64,000 bases of DNA from Nodosilinea sp. PGN35 (GCF_029109325.1 NZ_JAQKQJ010000010.1:620001-684000); one strand, 5' to 3'; counted from the stretch's first letter, positions 26,204-34,917 are shown. A program made the numbers and translations. Notes: generated by a model not told the origin, from the letters alone.

Positions 26204-27004
26204 TTACTCCCTTTCCCTCTCCCACTCCCACTCCCTCTGCCGCCGCGCCTCGTAGAGCAGCAGCGCCGCCGAAATTCCTACATTTAAGGACTCCACTGCT
26301 CCCGCCATGGGGATGCGCACCTGCACCGTGGCTCGACGCTGAAGGTTTTCTGAGAGCCCAGCCCCCTCGTTGCCCAGCACAATCACCGTGGGTTTGGTGA
26401 AATCTACCGACCAGTAGTCCACCGGGGCGTAGGAACTGGTGGCCACCAGCTGCACCCCGGTCTGTTCCCAATCCGCCAGCAGGGCATTTAAATCGTCCAC
26501 CACCGTCAGGGGTAGCCGAAACCACTGGCCCGCTGAGGCCCGCAGCACCTTGGGGTGGTCGGGGGCGACGCTGTCGGCGCTGAGCCACAGGCCATCGACC
26601 CCAGCGGCCACCGCTGTGCGAATGATGGTGCCCAGGTTGCCGGGGTCTTGCAGGGTTTCCACCGCCAGCCCAATGCCCTGAACGGCTCGATTTGCAGAAC
26701 GAAATACCTGGGGGGCGATCGCCACCACCCCATCGGGATGCTGGGTCGTCGCCATCCTTTCCAGCAGCGCCTCCGCCACCAGTTCGACCCGCTCGGCCCG
26801 CTGTTCTAGCTCAAGCGCCAGATCGGAGTGGGCCTGCCGCCATGCGGGAGTGTAGCAGACAACGTCTAGGGGATAGCTGGTGGCGAGGGCTTCCTGGATC
26901 AGGTGGGTGCCTTCGAGCAGAAATTGGTTTTGCGATCGCCGCTCTTTGGCCTGGTGCAGCTTCCGAATAGACTTCACCAGGGGGTTTTGCAGGCTCGTAA
27001 GCAT
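26204..27004 (-). CDS. SpoU/TrmH-family RNA 2'-O-methyltransferase
   Basis: 266 residues. LTSLQNPLVKSIRKL and QFLLEGTHLIQEAL form the N-terminal substrate-binding domain. The SPOUT knot is shown by LQDPGNLGTIIRTAVAAG (motif 1), VIVLGNEGAGLS (motif 2) and IPMAGAVESLNVGISAALL (motif 3). Such enzymes methylate ribose in 23S rRNA or tRNA; the target here is not determined. The last dozen residues (REWEWERERE) are encoded by a CTCCCA-type hexamer run, so the extreme C-terminus appears to have been rewritten by repeat DNA. A tRNA-Leu gene lies just upstream on the same strand. Confidence 0.9.
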   Translation of the reverse strand: MLTSLQNPLVKSIRKLHQAKERRSQNQFLLEGTHLIQEALATSYPLDVVCYTPAWRQAHSDLALELEQRAERVELVAEALLERMATTQHPDGVVAIAPQVFRSANRAVQGIGLAVETLQDPGNLGTIIRTAVAAGVDGLWLSADSVAPDHPKVLRASAGQWFRLPLTVVDDLNALLADWEQTGVQLVATSSYAPVDYWSVDFTKPTVIVLGNEGAGLSENLQRRATVQVRIPMAGAVESLNVGISAALLLYEARRQREWEWERERE

Positions 27005-27038
27005 GGCTTTATCCCCTGGTGAGCACTTAACTTAGGAT

Positions 27039-27121
27039 GCGGAACCCGGGACTTGAACCCGGATGTTATTGCTAACACTAGGACCTGAACCTAGCGCGTC
27101 TACCAATTCCGCCAGTTCCGC
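27039..27121 (-). tRNA. tRNA-Leu (anticodon CAG)
   Basis: Read on the minus strand, the 83-nt gene has acceptor arms GCGGAAC and GTTCCGC, a D-loop with GGTAGACGCG, an anticodon arm CTAGG-TTCAGGT-CCTAG (anticodon CAG), a long class II variable arm (TGTTAGCAATAACA) and a T-arm CGGGTTCAAGTCCCG. The long variable arm and the G-rich D arm are as expected for leucine. It has no CCA encoded. It lies upstream of the SpoU gene. Confidence 0.95.
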
Positions 27122-27312
27122 TGGCCGGGCGTTATTACCGCCGCGATTTGTAATCATGCACTGACTTTGTCCCAGAGTCAAGCGTGTAAAAAAAGATTTC
27201 GTAATTTTAAGCGAATCAGCTATCCTGATGTGGCCGAGCCTGGCAAATAAGTCTGGACTACAGTGGCGAAATTGATGATTTCGAGTAGAATCTAGACGAA
27301 ATTTGGGAAAAG

Positions 27313-28686
27313 GTGGAGTTATCAGTCGTGGAGGACACCGCTATCGTTACGTCCATTGGTTTACCCAACCCTGTAGCCGCTGCCGAGGCGGACGGTGCTG
27401 TCCTTGAAATTACCGGCGGTACTTCCCTGAGGGGGCAAGCGACCATCAGCGGAGCCAAGAATTCGGCTCTGGTGGTGATGGCTGGCACCCTGCTTTGCTC
27501 ACAGCCCTGCCGCATTCGCAATATTCCCCACCTGATGGACATTGAGCGCATGGGGGAGGTGCTCACCGCCCTCGGGGTGGGCCTCAAGCGTGAAGACGAT
27601 GCCCTGGTGGTAGACGCCACCACCATTGCCCACACCAAAGCCCCCTACGACGTGGTGAGCCGCCTGCGCGCCAGCTTTTTTGTCATCGGCCCGCTGCTGG
27701 CCCGCATGGGGGTGGCGCGCATTCCTCTGCCCGGCGGCTGTGCGATCGGGGCTCGCCCGGTGGAACTCCACGTGCGCGGGCTTCAGGCCATGGGGGCCGA
27801 CGTACACATTGAGCACGGTACTGTACACGCCTACGTGCCCGGCAGCGGTGGACGGTTGCAAGGAGCCAAGATTTACCTCGACTACCCCAGCGTAGGGGCC
27901 ACTGAAACTCTGATGATGGCCGCCACCCTGGCCGACGGCGAAACCATCATTGAAAATGCCGCCCAGGAGCCCGAAGTCACCGACCTGGCCAACTTCTGCC
28001 GGGCTATGGGAGCGCGGATTCGCGGCGCGGGTACCAACACTATTACTATTGCTGGGGTGCCCAGCCTGCACAGCACCGACTACGGCATCATCCCCGATCG
28101 CATTGAAGCGGGCACCCTGCTGGTGGCCGGGGCCATCACCCGCTCCGAAATCAGCCTCTACCCTGTCATTCCTGAGCACCTGACGGCGGTGATTGCCAAA
28201 CTCCAGGAAATTGGCGGCCAGGTGGTGGTCGATAGCCCCAGCCGGGTGCGCTACGTACCCTCCCACCGCATTGGCCCCACCGATATTCAAACCGGGCCGT
28301 TTCCAGGCTTTCCCACCGATATGCAGGCCCAGTTTATGGCCCTGATGGCGGTCTGCGAAGGCAGCAGCCTGATCACCGAAACGGTGTTTGAAAACCGTCT
28401 GCGCCACGTGGCCGAACTCAACCGCATGGGGGCCGACATTCGCCTCAACGGCAACTGCGCCATTATCAAGGGTGTTCACCAGCTCTCGGGAGCGCCAGTG
28501 CTGGCTACCGACCTGCGGGCCTCGGCGGCACTGGTGCTGGCCGGTCTGGCGGCCAAGGGTACCACCACCATCCAGGGGCTGCACCACCTCGATCGCGGCT
28601 ACGACGACCTGGAGGGCAAGCTGCGGCTGCTGGGTGCTAATCTGCGGCGCTACAGCGATAGCTCAATCCCCGCTATTGAGCATTAG
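27313..28686 (+). CDS. murA: UDP-N-acetylglucosamine 1-carboxyvinyltransferase
   Basis: 457 residues. [16 protein letters not shown] carries the Lys-Asn pair that binds UDP-GlcNAc, and [14 protein letters not shown] contains the catalytic Cys attacked by fosfomycin. Further family segments are [21 protein letters not shown] and [13 protein letters not shown]. It catalyses the first committed step of peptidoglycan synthesis (enolpyruvyl transfer from PEP). Two GTG starts are possible: the first given here, and one at 27328 (VEDTAIVTS), which has the better Shine-Dalgarno (GGTGGAG). It is divergent from the tRNA gene and is followed by a hairpin. Confidence 0.95.
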   Translation: MELSVVEDTAIVTSIGLPNPVAAAEADGAVLEITGGTSLRGQATISGAKNSALVVMAGTLLCSQPCRIRNIPHLMDIERMGEVLTALGVGLKREDDALVVDATTIAHTKAPYDVVSRLRASFFVIGPLLARMGVARIPLPGGCAIGARPVELHVRGLQAMGADVHIEHGTVHAYVPGSGGRLQGAKIYLDYPSVGATETLMMAATLADGETIIENAAQEPEVTDLANFCRAMGARIRGAGTNTITIAGVPSLHSTDYGIIPDRIEAGTLLVAGAITRSEISLYPVIPEHLTAVIAKLQEIGGQVVVDSPSRVRYVPSHRIGPTDIQTGPFPGFPTDMQAQFMALMAVCEGSSLITETVFENRLRHVAELNRMGADIRLNGNCAIIKGVHQLSGAPVLATDLRASAALVLAGLAAKGTTTIQGLHHLDRGYDDLEGKLRLLGANLRRYSDSSIPAIEH

Positions 28687-28721
28687 TCAATAGCGATAGT
28701 CAATAGCGATCGCGTGCACCG

Positions 28722-28757
28722 AAGGGCCAGGGTGGGCAGCTGCTTTGGCCCTTTGCC
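28722..28757 (+). terminator. Probable terminator after murA
   Basis: AAGGGCCA (28722-28729) and TGGCCCTT (28745-28752) form an 8-bp stem with a 15-nt loop. The tail (TGCCCTTAG) is weak, so efficiency is uncertain. Confidence 0.6.
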
Positions 28758-28859
28758 CTTAGAACGATGAATTGGGGCGGCGATCGCACTCTTAGATACA
28801 GATCGGCCACCCAACCGGCACCTTACACTAGCAGCAATCGTCAACCGGTGAACTCGCCT

Positions 28860-30224
28860 ATGACCCCGGCTCGCCCCGCCATCGACTGGGATGCCCTGGC
28901 CCAAGCCTTTGGTGCGATCGAAACCATTCGCGACCCCAACCAGCGCGAAAAGCTCTCGAAGGACTACTACTACTTCAGCCCGGTGCTGAAGGAGCAGCTG
29001 GCAGGTTTGGTGGCCGATTTAATTGTGCGGCCCACCAGTGAGGCCGAGGTATTGGCGGCGGTCAAGGTCTGTGTCGAGGCACGGGTGCCCGTCACCGTGC
29101 GGGGGGCGGGCACCGGCAACTACGGCCAGTGCATTCCCCTGGAGGGCGGGGTGGTGCTGGATTTGAGCAAAATGAACGCGGTGAAGCGGGTTGAGCCGGG
29201 GGTGGCCTGGGTAGAACCGGGGGCCAAGCTCTCGGCGATCGACAAAGTTACCCGCGAAACCGGGTGGGAATTGCGGATGTATCCTTCCACCTACCGCACT
29301 GCCACCATCGGCGGGTTTATCGGCGGCGGCAGCGGCGGCATTGGATCGATTACCTACGGGCAGCTGCGCGATCGCGGCAATCTCAACGCCGTGCGCGTGG
29401 TCACCTGCGAAGACAACCCCCGAGTGATTGAGCTGCGCGGCGACGCGGTGCACAAGGTCAACCACGCCTACGGCACCAACGGCATTATCACCGAGCTAGA
29501 GATTCCCCTCGGCCCGGCCTACCCTTGGGCGGAGGTGATTGTAACCTTTGATGAGTTTATGACCGCCGCCCGCTTTGGCCAGGCCCTGGGCGATGCCGAC
29601 GGGCTGATCAAAAAGCTGATCAGCATCCACGCCTGGCCCATCCCCAGCTATTTTGCGTCGCTGAAACCCTACCTGAGCGAGGGCAAAGCGGCGGCGCTGC
29701 TGATGGTGGCCGAGCCTTCCCTGGCGCTGTTTAAGGAGTTGGTGACCGAGTTTGGCGGCACCATCACCTACAGCAAGTCGGCCCAGGAGGCCAGCAAAGG
29801 TGCGCCCCTGGCGGAGTTCACCTGGAACCACACCACCCTCCACGCCCGCAGCGTTGACCCGTCGCTCACCTACCTGCAAACCCTGTTTCCCTACGACCCG
29901 AAGCTAGAGCGGGTACAGCACTTCTACGAGCACTTTGGCGACGAGGTGCTCATGCACCTGGAGTACCTGCGCATGGGGGGCAACACGATTCCGGCGGCGC
30001 TGCAAATTGTGCGCTACTCGACCCCCGAGCGCCTGGCAGAAATTATTCGCTACCACGAAGATAACGGGACGCTGATCGCCAACCCCCACACCTACCTGCT
30101 CGAAGACGGCGGCATGAAAAAGGTGGATGCGGTGCAGGTGGCCTTTAAAGCTGAGGTAGACCCCTACGGGCTGCTCAACCCCGGCAAAATGCGCGGCTGG
30201 CTAGAGCGAGTCGGGGCGAAATAG
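28860..30224 (+). CDS. FAD-binding oxidase, GlcD-like
   Basis: About 454 residues from the chosen ATG (MTPARPAIDWDALAQ). The FAD-binding PCMH domain shows VRPTSEAEVLAAVKVC, VTVRGAGTGNYGQC and GGFIGGGSGGIGSITYG. The C-terminal half has the FAD-linked oxidase cap, ending GLLNPGKMRGW, typical of glycolate/D-lactate dehydrogenases and related cyanobacterial proteins. The likely reaction is oxidation of a 2-hydroxyacid, possibly glycolate in photorespiration, but the substrate is not certain. A longer in-frame start upstream would pass through the murA terminator region. A membrane protein gene follows within 9 bp and is probably cotranscribed. Confidence 0.75.
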   Translation: MTPARPAIDWDALAQAFGAIETIRDPNQREKLSKDYYYFSPVLKEQLAGLVADLIVRPTSEAEVLAAVKVCVEARVPVTVRGAGTGNYGQCIPLEGGVVLDLSKMNAVKRVEPGVAWVEPGAKLSAIDKVTRETGWELRMYPSTYRTATIGGFIGGGSGGIGSITYGQLRDRGNLNAVRVVTCEDNPRVIELRGDAVHKVNHAYGTNGIITELEIPLGPAYPWAEVIVTFDEFMTAARFGQALGDADGLIKKLISIHAWPIPSYFASLKPYLSEGKAAALLMVAEPSLALFKELVTEFGGTITYSKSAQEASKGAPLAEFTWNHTTLHARSVDPSLTYLQTLFPYDPKLERVQHFYEHFGDEVLMHLEYLRMGGNTIPAALQIVRYSTPERLAEIIRYHEDNGTLIANPHTYLLEDGGMKKVDAVQVAFKAEVDPYGLLNPGKMRGWLERVGAK

Positions 30225-30232
30225 GGATTGTT

Positions 30233-30688
30233 GTGGCGATCGAACGTCCGTTTACTGACGAAGACCGGGCTGAGTCGCTGAAGGCGGCGCTGCTGGCGGG
30301 GACTGCTGCCGGGGCGGTGGCTGCCGCCCTTTTGCTGGCCCATCGAGTGCCCTCCCTCGGCTGGGGAGCAGCCCTGGCCTCGATCGCAGCGGGTCTCAGC
30401 GGCAGCACCTTTTGGGTGAGCGCCGTCATCGCGGGCCTCTCGGGCGGTCTCTTCGGCATCACCTACCGCTACGCCGTGCGGCAAGACGATAACTCTCAGC
30501 TTAAAGCGGGGGTGGTGCTGGCCTTTAGCCTGGTGCGGGGGCTGGCCTTGGTGAATGTGGCGGCGGCGGTCAGTCTGCGGGGCTGGCCCTTTGCGGCGGC
30601 GATCGCCGAGAGCCTGCTGATCTTTGCCACCGCCGCCCTCAGCCTAGAGCTAGCGCGGCAGCAGCAGTGGATCAAACCCGTAAAATGA
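30233..30688 (+). CDS. Small membrane protein of unknown function
   Basis: 151 residues, GTG start directly after the oxidase stop codon. Four or five hydrophobic helices (LLAGTAAGAVAAALLL, LASIAAGLSG, GVVLAFSLVRGLALV, LLIFATAALSLELA) with an acidic N-terminus (MAIERPFTDEDRAESLK). No recognised family. Its tight coupling to the GlcD-like gene suggests that the two act together, for example as a membrane anchor, but nothing proves it. It converges on menE. Confidence 0.6.
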   Translation: MAIERPFTDEDRAESLKAALLAGTAAGAVAAALLLAHRVPSLGWGAALASIAAGLSGSTFWVSAVIAGLSGGLFGITYRYAVRQDDNSQLKAGVVLAFSLVRGLALVNVAAAVSLRGWPFAAAIAESLLIFATAALSLELARQQQWIKPVK

Positions 30689-30698
30689 GCCAGAAATT

Positions 30699-32096
30699 TC
30701 AGGCCATAGCCAGAATCCACTGAGCCAGGGCTAGGGCTTGAGGACGGCTGAGTTTGCCCTGGGCAGTTCTGGGCAGGGCGCTGACTAAGATCCACTGCTT
30801 GGGCAGTTTGTAGGGGGCCAGCAGCGATCGCAGTCGCTCCGGCAGATCGGGCAGCAGTTCTGTAGAATTCATCACCACCAGGGCGCAGAGCCGCTCACCC
30901 CAGCGATCGCAGGGCAGCCCCACCACGCAAGCGTCCTTTACCCCGCCCGTCGCCAACAGCACCGCCTCAATTTCTTCAGGAAACACATTCTCGCCGCCGG
31001 TAATGATCTTGCTGCTGCTGCGCCCGACAACGTGCAGATAGCCCCCGTCATCCAAATAGCCCATGTCGTCGGTAGCCAACCCCGTAGGGTGGGCACTGCC
31101 CACCAAACCCCCTTTGCCAGAAAATCCCCAGTAGCCCAGCGCCAGAGACCTAGCCCGGATCACCACCCGCCCCACCTGCCCCAACGGCAGCGGCTGCCCC
31201 TGGTCGTTGAGAATCGTGATTTTTACATGGGGCAACGGTCTACCACTGCTGCGGTGCCCCGCCAAAAATTCCTCGGGCAGCAGGGTGGCGACCTGGGCGG
31301 CGGACTCAGTCATGCCGTAGGTGAGAGCGACGGGAATCTGCGCTGCCTGGGCCGCATCGAGCAGCGATCGCCCTGCCGGAGCGCCCCCCAGCAGCACCGC
31401 TCGAAAACCTCGCAGCCAGGGGATAAACCCACCGCCCAGCGCCAGCAATGCTTGGAGCTGAGTTGGCACCAGCGAGAGAAATCCACCCGGCGGTAGAGAG
31501 AGATAGTTTTCCCGTTTGAGATCGCTGTAGGGCTGAAGCGCCAGACAGCCCCCTGAAACCAGCACCCGCAGCGCCTGCATCAGACCGCTGACGTGGAACA
31601 GCGGCAGCACGCAGTAGGCATGCACAGCCTTCACCCCAAAGTGGGATCGAAATCCTTCGATGGAGACACTTAGGGTGTCCCAGCTATGTACCGCAAACTT
31701 GATCTGGCCCGACGACCCACCCGTAGGAATAAGTATTTGTCCTGGCTGACTTCCCACAACTTGGCAAGGATAGCCCTGGATTTCTGGACAGACGGGAGCA
31801 TCCCAGCGAGGCCTGACTAGGGCTTGTAGCTGCTGACGCTCGCGATCGCCCCAGCCGGGGTTCGCCAAGACCACAGTGCAGCCCTCCGACCAGGCCGCCA
31901 GGCAGGCCGCCAAAAACAGCAGCGGGTCAGACTCAGCAATGAGGACTCCGGGGCTGTAGGAATCGACGGATGCTCTGTAGGCCGCGAAAACCGGGATCAG
32001 CTGGCCCAAATGCAGCCAAAACGACCGACTGCTAGGGCCAACCAACCAGTCATCGTCCCAGCGCCTTTGCAGCAGCGTCTTTAGAGGCTGTCCCAT
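30699..32096 (-). CDS. menE: o-Succinylbenzoate-CoA ligase
   Basis: 465 residues from the second in-frame ATG (MGQPLKTLLQRRW). AMP-forming ligase motifs: IPTGGSSGQIKF (P-loop-like), ALTYGMTESAAQ, LGYWGF, GRSSSKIITGGENVFPEEIEA and the C-terminal catalytic Lys in AQGKLSRPQ. It activates o-succinylbenzoate for the naphthoquinone ring of phylloquinone, the photosystem I A1 cofactor. Its start overlaps the end of menC, as in an operon. A GTAGGGTGGGCA repeat is embedded in the frame and encodes VGSAHPT just before the DDMGYLDDGGYLH loop, an insertion without parallel in the family as I know it. Confidence 0.9.
   Translation of the reverse strand: MGQPLKTLLQRRWDDDWLVGPSSRSFWLHLGQLIPVFAAYRASVDSYSPGVLIAESDPLLFLAACLAAWSEGCTVVLANPGWGDRERQQLQALVRPRWDAPVCPEIQGYPCQVVGSQPGQILIPTGGSSGQIKFAVHSWDTLSVSIEGFRSHFGVKAVHAYCVLPLFHVSGLMQALRVLVSGGCLALQPYSDLKRENYLSLPPGGFLSLVPTQLQALLALGGGFIPWLRGFRAVLLGGAPAGRSLLDAAQAAQIPVALTYGMTESAAQVATLLPEEFLAGHRSSGRPLPHVKITILNDQGQPLPLGQVGRVVIRARSLALGYWGFSGKGGLVGSAHPTGLATDDMGYLDDGGYLHVVGRSSSKIITGGENVFPEEIEAVLLATGGVKDACVVGLPCDRWGERLCALVVMNSTELLPDLPERLRSLLAPYKLPKQWILVSALPRTAQGKLSRPQALALAQWILAMA
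31084..31104. repeat. GTAGGGTGGGCA palindromic repeat inside menE
   Basis: The 21 bp are identical to the repeat copies between trpC and lpdA (core TAGGGTGGGCACTGCCCACC). Read in the menE frame it gives VGSAHPT and keeps the frame open. It lies between the LGYWGF motif and the conserved ligase loop TDDMGYL. Confidence 0.85.
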
Positions 32097-33223
32097 AGCT
32101 CGGCGGGGGTGAGGGTATCCCAGTCGTCGGCAAAGCAACCCTGGGTGCCAAAGCCCAGGGCCGGAGCGGGGGTAGGCGAACAGCGGGCCGCCAACGCCAG
32201 AGCCGCCCGTCGCCCCACTACGGTTTCAAAAACCGAAGAAAACACTAGTCCTTGACCAAGCTGATTTTGACAGGGGCCAGCCGTTCTGGGTGCAGGGTGT
32301 AAGGTATACGGTCTACGGCTCACCTTGAACCTGAAACCTTGACCCGTATACCCCACTGACCCGTCATCTTTAGCTTGGCAGTCTACTAGCTGAGGCCGAT
32401 GCTGTTGGCAAAAGGCTTCTAGCTTGTGGGGTGAACCAGCGATCGCAGGCTTGACCACAACCACCCCGCGCCAGCCCAACCCCCAGCAGGCTTCCAGCTG
32501 AGCCACCGTCGCCACCGACTCATCCAGGGCGATCGCCGTCTGGTAGCGCTGCCCCATCTCCCTCATCTCCCCCACCCGCTCAACCGACAGCGGCTGCTCC
32601 AGGTATTCAACCGTGGCTATTTGAGGATTGTCATTGATGCGATCGCACACCGCCAGCCACTGCTCCGCCTCCGCCAGACTCAGCCCGCCATTGGCGTCCA
32701 GCCGCAGCCGAGCCTCGGGGGGAATGGCCTTCATCAGCTGCTCCAACCAGGAAATTTCGTTAGCGATAGGATGCACGCCAATCTTCCATTTCAAAGTGCA
32801 ATGCCCCTGTGCCAGCCGTTGAAAAGCCACTTTCAGCACAGATTCACCAGCGGGCAGGAGGCCGCAGATTGCAGAAATCGCCGGTTCCTGCCCATCCGTA
32901 GAATGCTCTGAAGTTAGATCCACCATGGCAGACTCTAGCCCAAACTGGGTGGCGGGCAGCTCATTGGGAATGGGGTGCGATTCGCGGAGCGATCCCGAAG
33001 GGAATCGCCACTCACCCCCCTGAGCTTGGCAAAACGCCAGCGCCTCGGCCAGCGACTCGCTGCCAAACCAGGGTATGGGTGCCACCTCACCGTAGCCCAC
33101 TCGTCCCAGACTATCCCTCAGGCGCAGCAGCAGCCCCTCGCGCCACACCCAGGGGCCGTGGGCCGTCTGCAACGGCTGCACAAACCGCCGTTTGTAGGGC
33201 CGCATTGCCAACTCAATCCCCAT
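32081..33223 (-). CDS. menC: o-Succinylbenzoate synthase
   Basis: About 380 residues, longer than the usual 320 or so. The enolase-superfamily barrel is recognisable: LKWKIG (catalytic Lys pair region), LRLDANGGLS, VEYLEQPL, IALDESVA and VVVKPAIAGS, with the metal-binding Asp/Glu/Asp and base Lys all present. The product dehydrates SHCHC to o-succinylbenzoate in phylloquinone synthesis. Extra length comes from two repeat-derived inserts, after QGGEWRF (FPSGSLRES) and between QLVD and LVFSSVFET (about 43 residues). I chose the ATG (MGIELAMRPYK); the upstream TTG lies in a heptamer array. menE follows with overlap; menA precedes it. Confidence 0.9.
   Translation of the reverse strand: MGIELAMRPYKRRFVQPLQTAHGPWVWREGLLLRLRDSLGRVGYGEVAPIPWFGSESLAEALAFCQAQGGEWRFPSGSLRESHPIPNELPATQFGLESAMVDLTSEHSTDGQEPAISAICGLLPAGESVLKVAFQRLAQGHCTLKWKIGVHPIANEISWLEQLMKAIPPEARLRLDANGGLSLAEAEQWLAVCDRINDNPQIATVEYLEQPLSVERVGEMREMGQRYQTAIALDESVATVAQLEACWGLGWRGVVVVKPAIAGSPHKLEAFCQQHRPQLVDCQAKDDGSVGYTGQGFRFKVSRRPYTLHPAPRTAGPCQNQLGQGLVFSSVFETVVGRRAALALAARCSPTPAPALGFGTQGCFADDWDTLTPAELWDSL
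32295..32354. repeat. Heptamer repeat array inside menC
   Basis: Eight consecutive degenerate heptamers, GGGTGTA, AGGTATA, CGGTCTA, CGGCTCA, CCTTGAA, CCTGAAA, CCTTGAC and CCGTATA, lie within the coding region, with outer parts inverted (GGTATACGGTC and GACCCGTATACC). The motif resembles the GGTGTCA heptamers near 6071. The whole insert, about 130 bp, preserves the reading frame and encodes GYTGQGFRFKVSRRPYTLHP. Confidence 0.85.
32977..33008. repeat. 32-bp palindromic repeat inside menC
   Basis: The sequence begins GCGATTCGCGGAGCG and ends CCCGAAGGGAATCGC, with 7-bp inverted ends (GCGATTC/GAATCGC). In the menC frame it encodes RFPSGSLRES. It resembles the unit GCGAAGCTATCCGAAGG that is repeated in the STAND-TPR gene near 44620. 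Confidence 0.75.
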
Positions 33224-33233
33224 TGGCCGCCCA

Positions 33234-33261
33234 TTCAAAACTCAAAACTTAAAACTCAAAA
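33234..33261. repeat. CTCAAAA heptamer array between menA and menC
   Basis: Four heptamers, TTCAAAA, CTCAAAA, CTTAAAA and CTCAAAA, lie just after the menA stop and run up to the menC start. The upstream TTG alternative start of menC is inside this array. Confidence 0.85.
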
Positions 33262-33266
33262 TTTGG

Positions 33267-34169
33267 TCAGACGCTCAACCAAAACCCCAAACTCAACAAC
33301 ACCCCGCTCCAAAAGTGAAAGCCAATGGCAAAAAACTTGGCGTTAAACACCCGGCTCGGCTGGTCGTGGTAGCGGGTGACGTGGCGACCGAGCCGCCAGG
33401 CCGAAAGCAGGCTGAAAAATACCAGCGCCGTCCAGACCGGAAAAATACCTAGAACCAGAGCCAGGGCGGCGATCGCAAAAAACGCCCCGCAGACCCAGGG
33501 CACCAGCGCCGCCCCCCGCTGTGTGCCCAGTCGCACAATGGGCGATCGCTTGCCCGCGGCCAGGTCATCCTCCACCTGGTGAAAGTGGGAGCAAAACAGC
33601 ACCAGAGTCGTGCTCAGCCCCACCATTGCCCCCGCCATCTGGCTGCCCCACGACCAGCTCTGGGTCTGGCTGTAGTAGGCCGCCCCCATGGCCAGAGGCC
33701 CAAAGCTAAAGAAGCACAGCACCTCCCCCAGGCCCTGGTAGCCCAGGCGAAAGGGCGGCCCCTGGTACATATAGCCCAGGCCGCAGCAGAGCAGAATGAT
33801 CGCCAGCACGGTGGGGTCTTGCTGAATCAGGGCGATCGCCACAATGCCCGCAATGCCCAGGCCCAAGCACAGATTCGCCAGGGCAAACACCAGCCGCCGA
33901 TTGCGCGTGAGATTGACGACAGAATGGGCCTTGTTAACATCGATGCCGGTCTCAGCATCAAACACGTCATTACTGAGGTTTTCCCAGGCCAAAATAAGCA
34001 CCGCCGCCAGCAGAAACAGGGCAAAAATACCGCCGTCAAACTGGCCGGTTTCAGCGTAGGCGATCGCGCTACCCACCACCATCGGCATAATGGCAACGCT
34101 ATACATGGGGGGCTTTATAGCCGCTAGCCAGAGTTTGCGGTCAGCTTGATTTACCGATTGGGTGGTCAT
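33267..34169 (-). CDS. menA: 2-Carboxy-1,4-naphthoquinone phytyltransferase
   Basis: 300 residues with eight or nine membrane spans of the UbiA prenyltransferase fold. The first Asp-rich motif is NLSNDVFDAETGID (about residues 64-77) and the second, HQVEDDLAAGKRS (about 196-208), both needed for Mg-diphosphate binding. The enzyme attaches the phytyl tail to the naphthoate ring, making demethylphylloquinone for photosystem I. It is the first gene of menA-menC-menE on the minus strand; a heptamer array separates it from menC. Confidence 0.93.
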   Translation of the reverse strand: MTTQSVNQADRKLWLAAIKPPMYSVAIMPMVVGSAIAYAETGQFDGGIFALFLLAAVLILAWENLSNDVFDAETGIDVNKAHSVVNLTRNRRLVFALANLCLGLGIAGIVAIALIQQDPTVLAIILLCCGLGYMYQGPPFRLGYQGLGEVLCFFSFGPLAMGAAYYSQTQSWSWGSQMAGAMVGLSTTLVLFCSHFHQVEDDLAAGKRSPIVRLGTQRGAALVPWVCGAFFAIAALALVLGIFPVWTALVFFSLLSAWRLGRHVTRYHDQPSRVFNAKFFAIGFHFWSGVLLSLGFWLSV

Positions 34170-34253
34170 GGCACTGCGATTTCTTCAGGCTTAGCATATC
34201 GCTAAGCCGGGCCATGGCAGAAGGCATCTTCACAATCCTCATTTCCCAACGCC

Positions 34254-34275
34254 GCCAAATATACGCCAAATATAC
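34254..34275. repeat. Perfect 11-bp tandem repeat upstream of ssb
   Basis: GCCAAATATAC occurs twice head to tail, in the divergent promoter region between menA and the ssb gene. This could be an operator for a regulator binding at one-turn spacing, but no factor is known to me for this motif. Confidence 0.55.
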
Positions 34276-34405
34276 GTAGGTGTTAGTCTAAAAAGTTACG
34301 TAAAAATCCATAGCAAATTATTAATTTAGCTTGTGCATATTAAAGCCACAGGCATCTGTCGCGTCGGGCGGGGTCTGGTGCATCTACCCTAAGGAGACCC
34401 TCACT

Positions 34406-34810
34406 ATGTCCAGTCGCGGATTAAACCTCTGCACCCTATCCGGCAATGTCGCCGCTGACCCCCAGGTGCGTAACGTTGAGCGCAAAACCGGCGGCAGCAC
34501 CCAGGTAGCCGAAATGACCATCTACGTCGATCGCATTCCCAGCCGCAAAGAGAACGACAGCTTTACCGTCGATATCACCGTGTGGGAAGGTTCCCCCGCC
34601 TGGCGCAAGCTCACCTACATCAAAAAAGGTTCGCTGATTATTGTCAGCGGTGCGATCGACGCCTCCCCCTACGTCAGCAAAGCCGACTCCCAGCCTCGGG
34701 CCGGGCTTCAGCTCAAGGCCAACGACATCTTTTTAGACTCTTCCCCCAGGGCCGAAGACCCCAGCGCCCCGGCCTCAGCGCCCAGGGAACTGGCCACGGC
34801 AGAGTTCTAA
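34406..34810 (+). CDS. Single-stranded DNA-binding protein
   Basis: 134 residues, an OB fold (LCTLSGNVAADPQVR, AEMTIYVDR, FTVDITVWEGSP, KKGSLIIVSGAI). The tail is short and acidic-Pro/Ala-rich and ends TAEF; it lacks the canonical DDDIPF tip, so interaction with replication partners may differ. Two SSB-type proteins are common in cyanobacteria and this looks like the paralogue rather than the main replication SSB. The ATG follows AAGGAG by 9 bp, so the longer upstream start is rejected. A terminator follows. Confidence 0.8.
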   Translation: MSSRGLNLCTLSGNVAADPQVRNVERKTGGSTQVAEMTIYVDRIPSRKENDSFTVDITVWEGSPAWRKLTYIKKGSLIIVSGAIDASPYVSKADSQPRAGLQLKANDIFLDSSPRAEDPSAPASAPRELATAEF

Positions 34811-34917
34811 CTTCAGCTATGCTGCTCGGCTGGGGGGGTGCGATCGCGCCACTATCGTTCCACCGCCTCAGCCAGCAGACCAGACATCCACGGAGAGAGC
34901 GCCGTGGGTTGAGAGCT

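Noticed and set aside
27499..28587. 362-codon minus-strand open frame across murA
   Set aside because: Fully antisense to murA with all catalytic motifs in place; composition (Gly/His/Ala) is that of an opposite-strand shadow.
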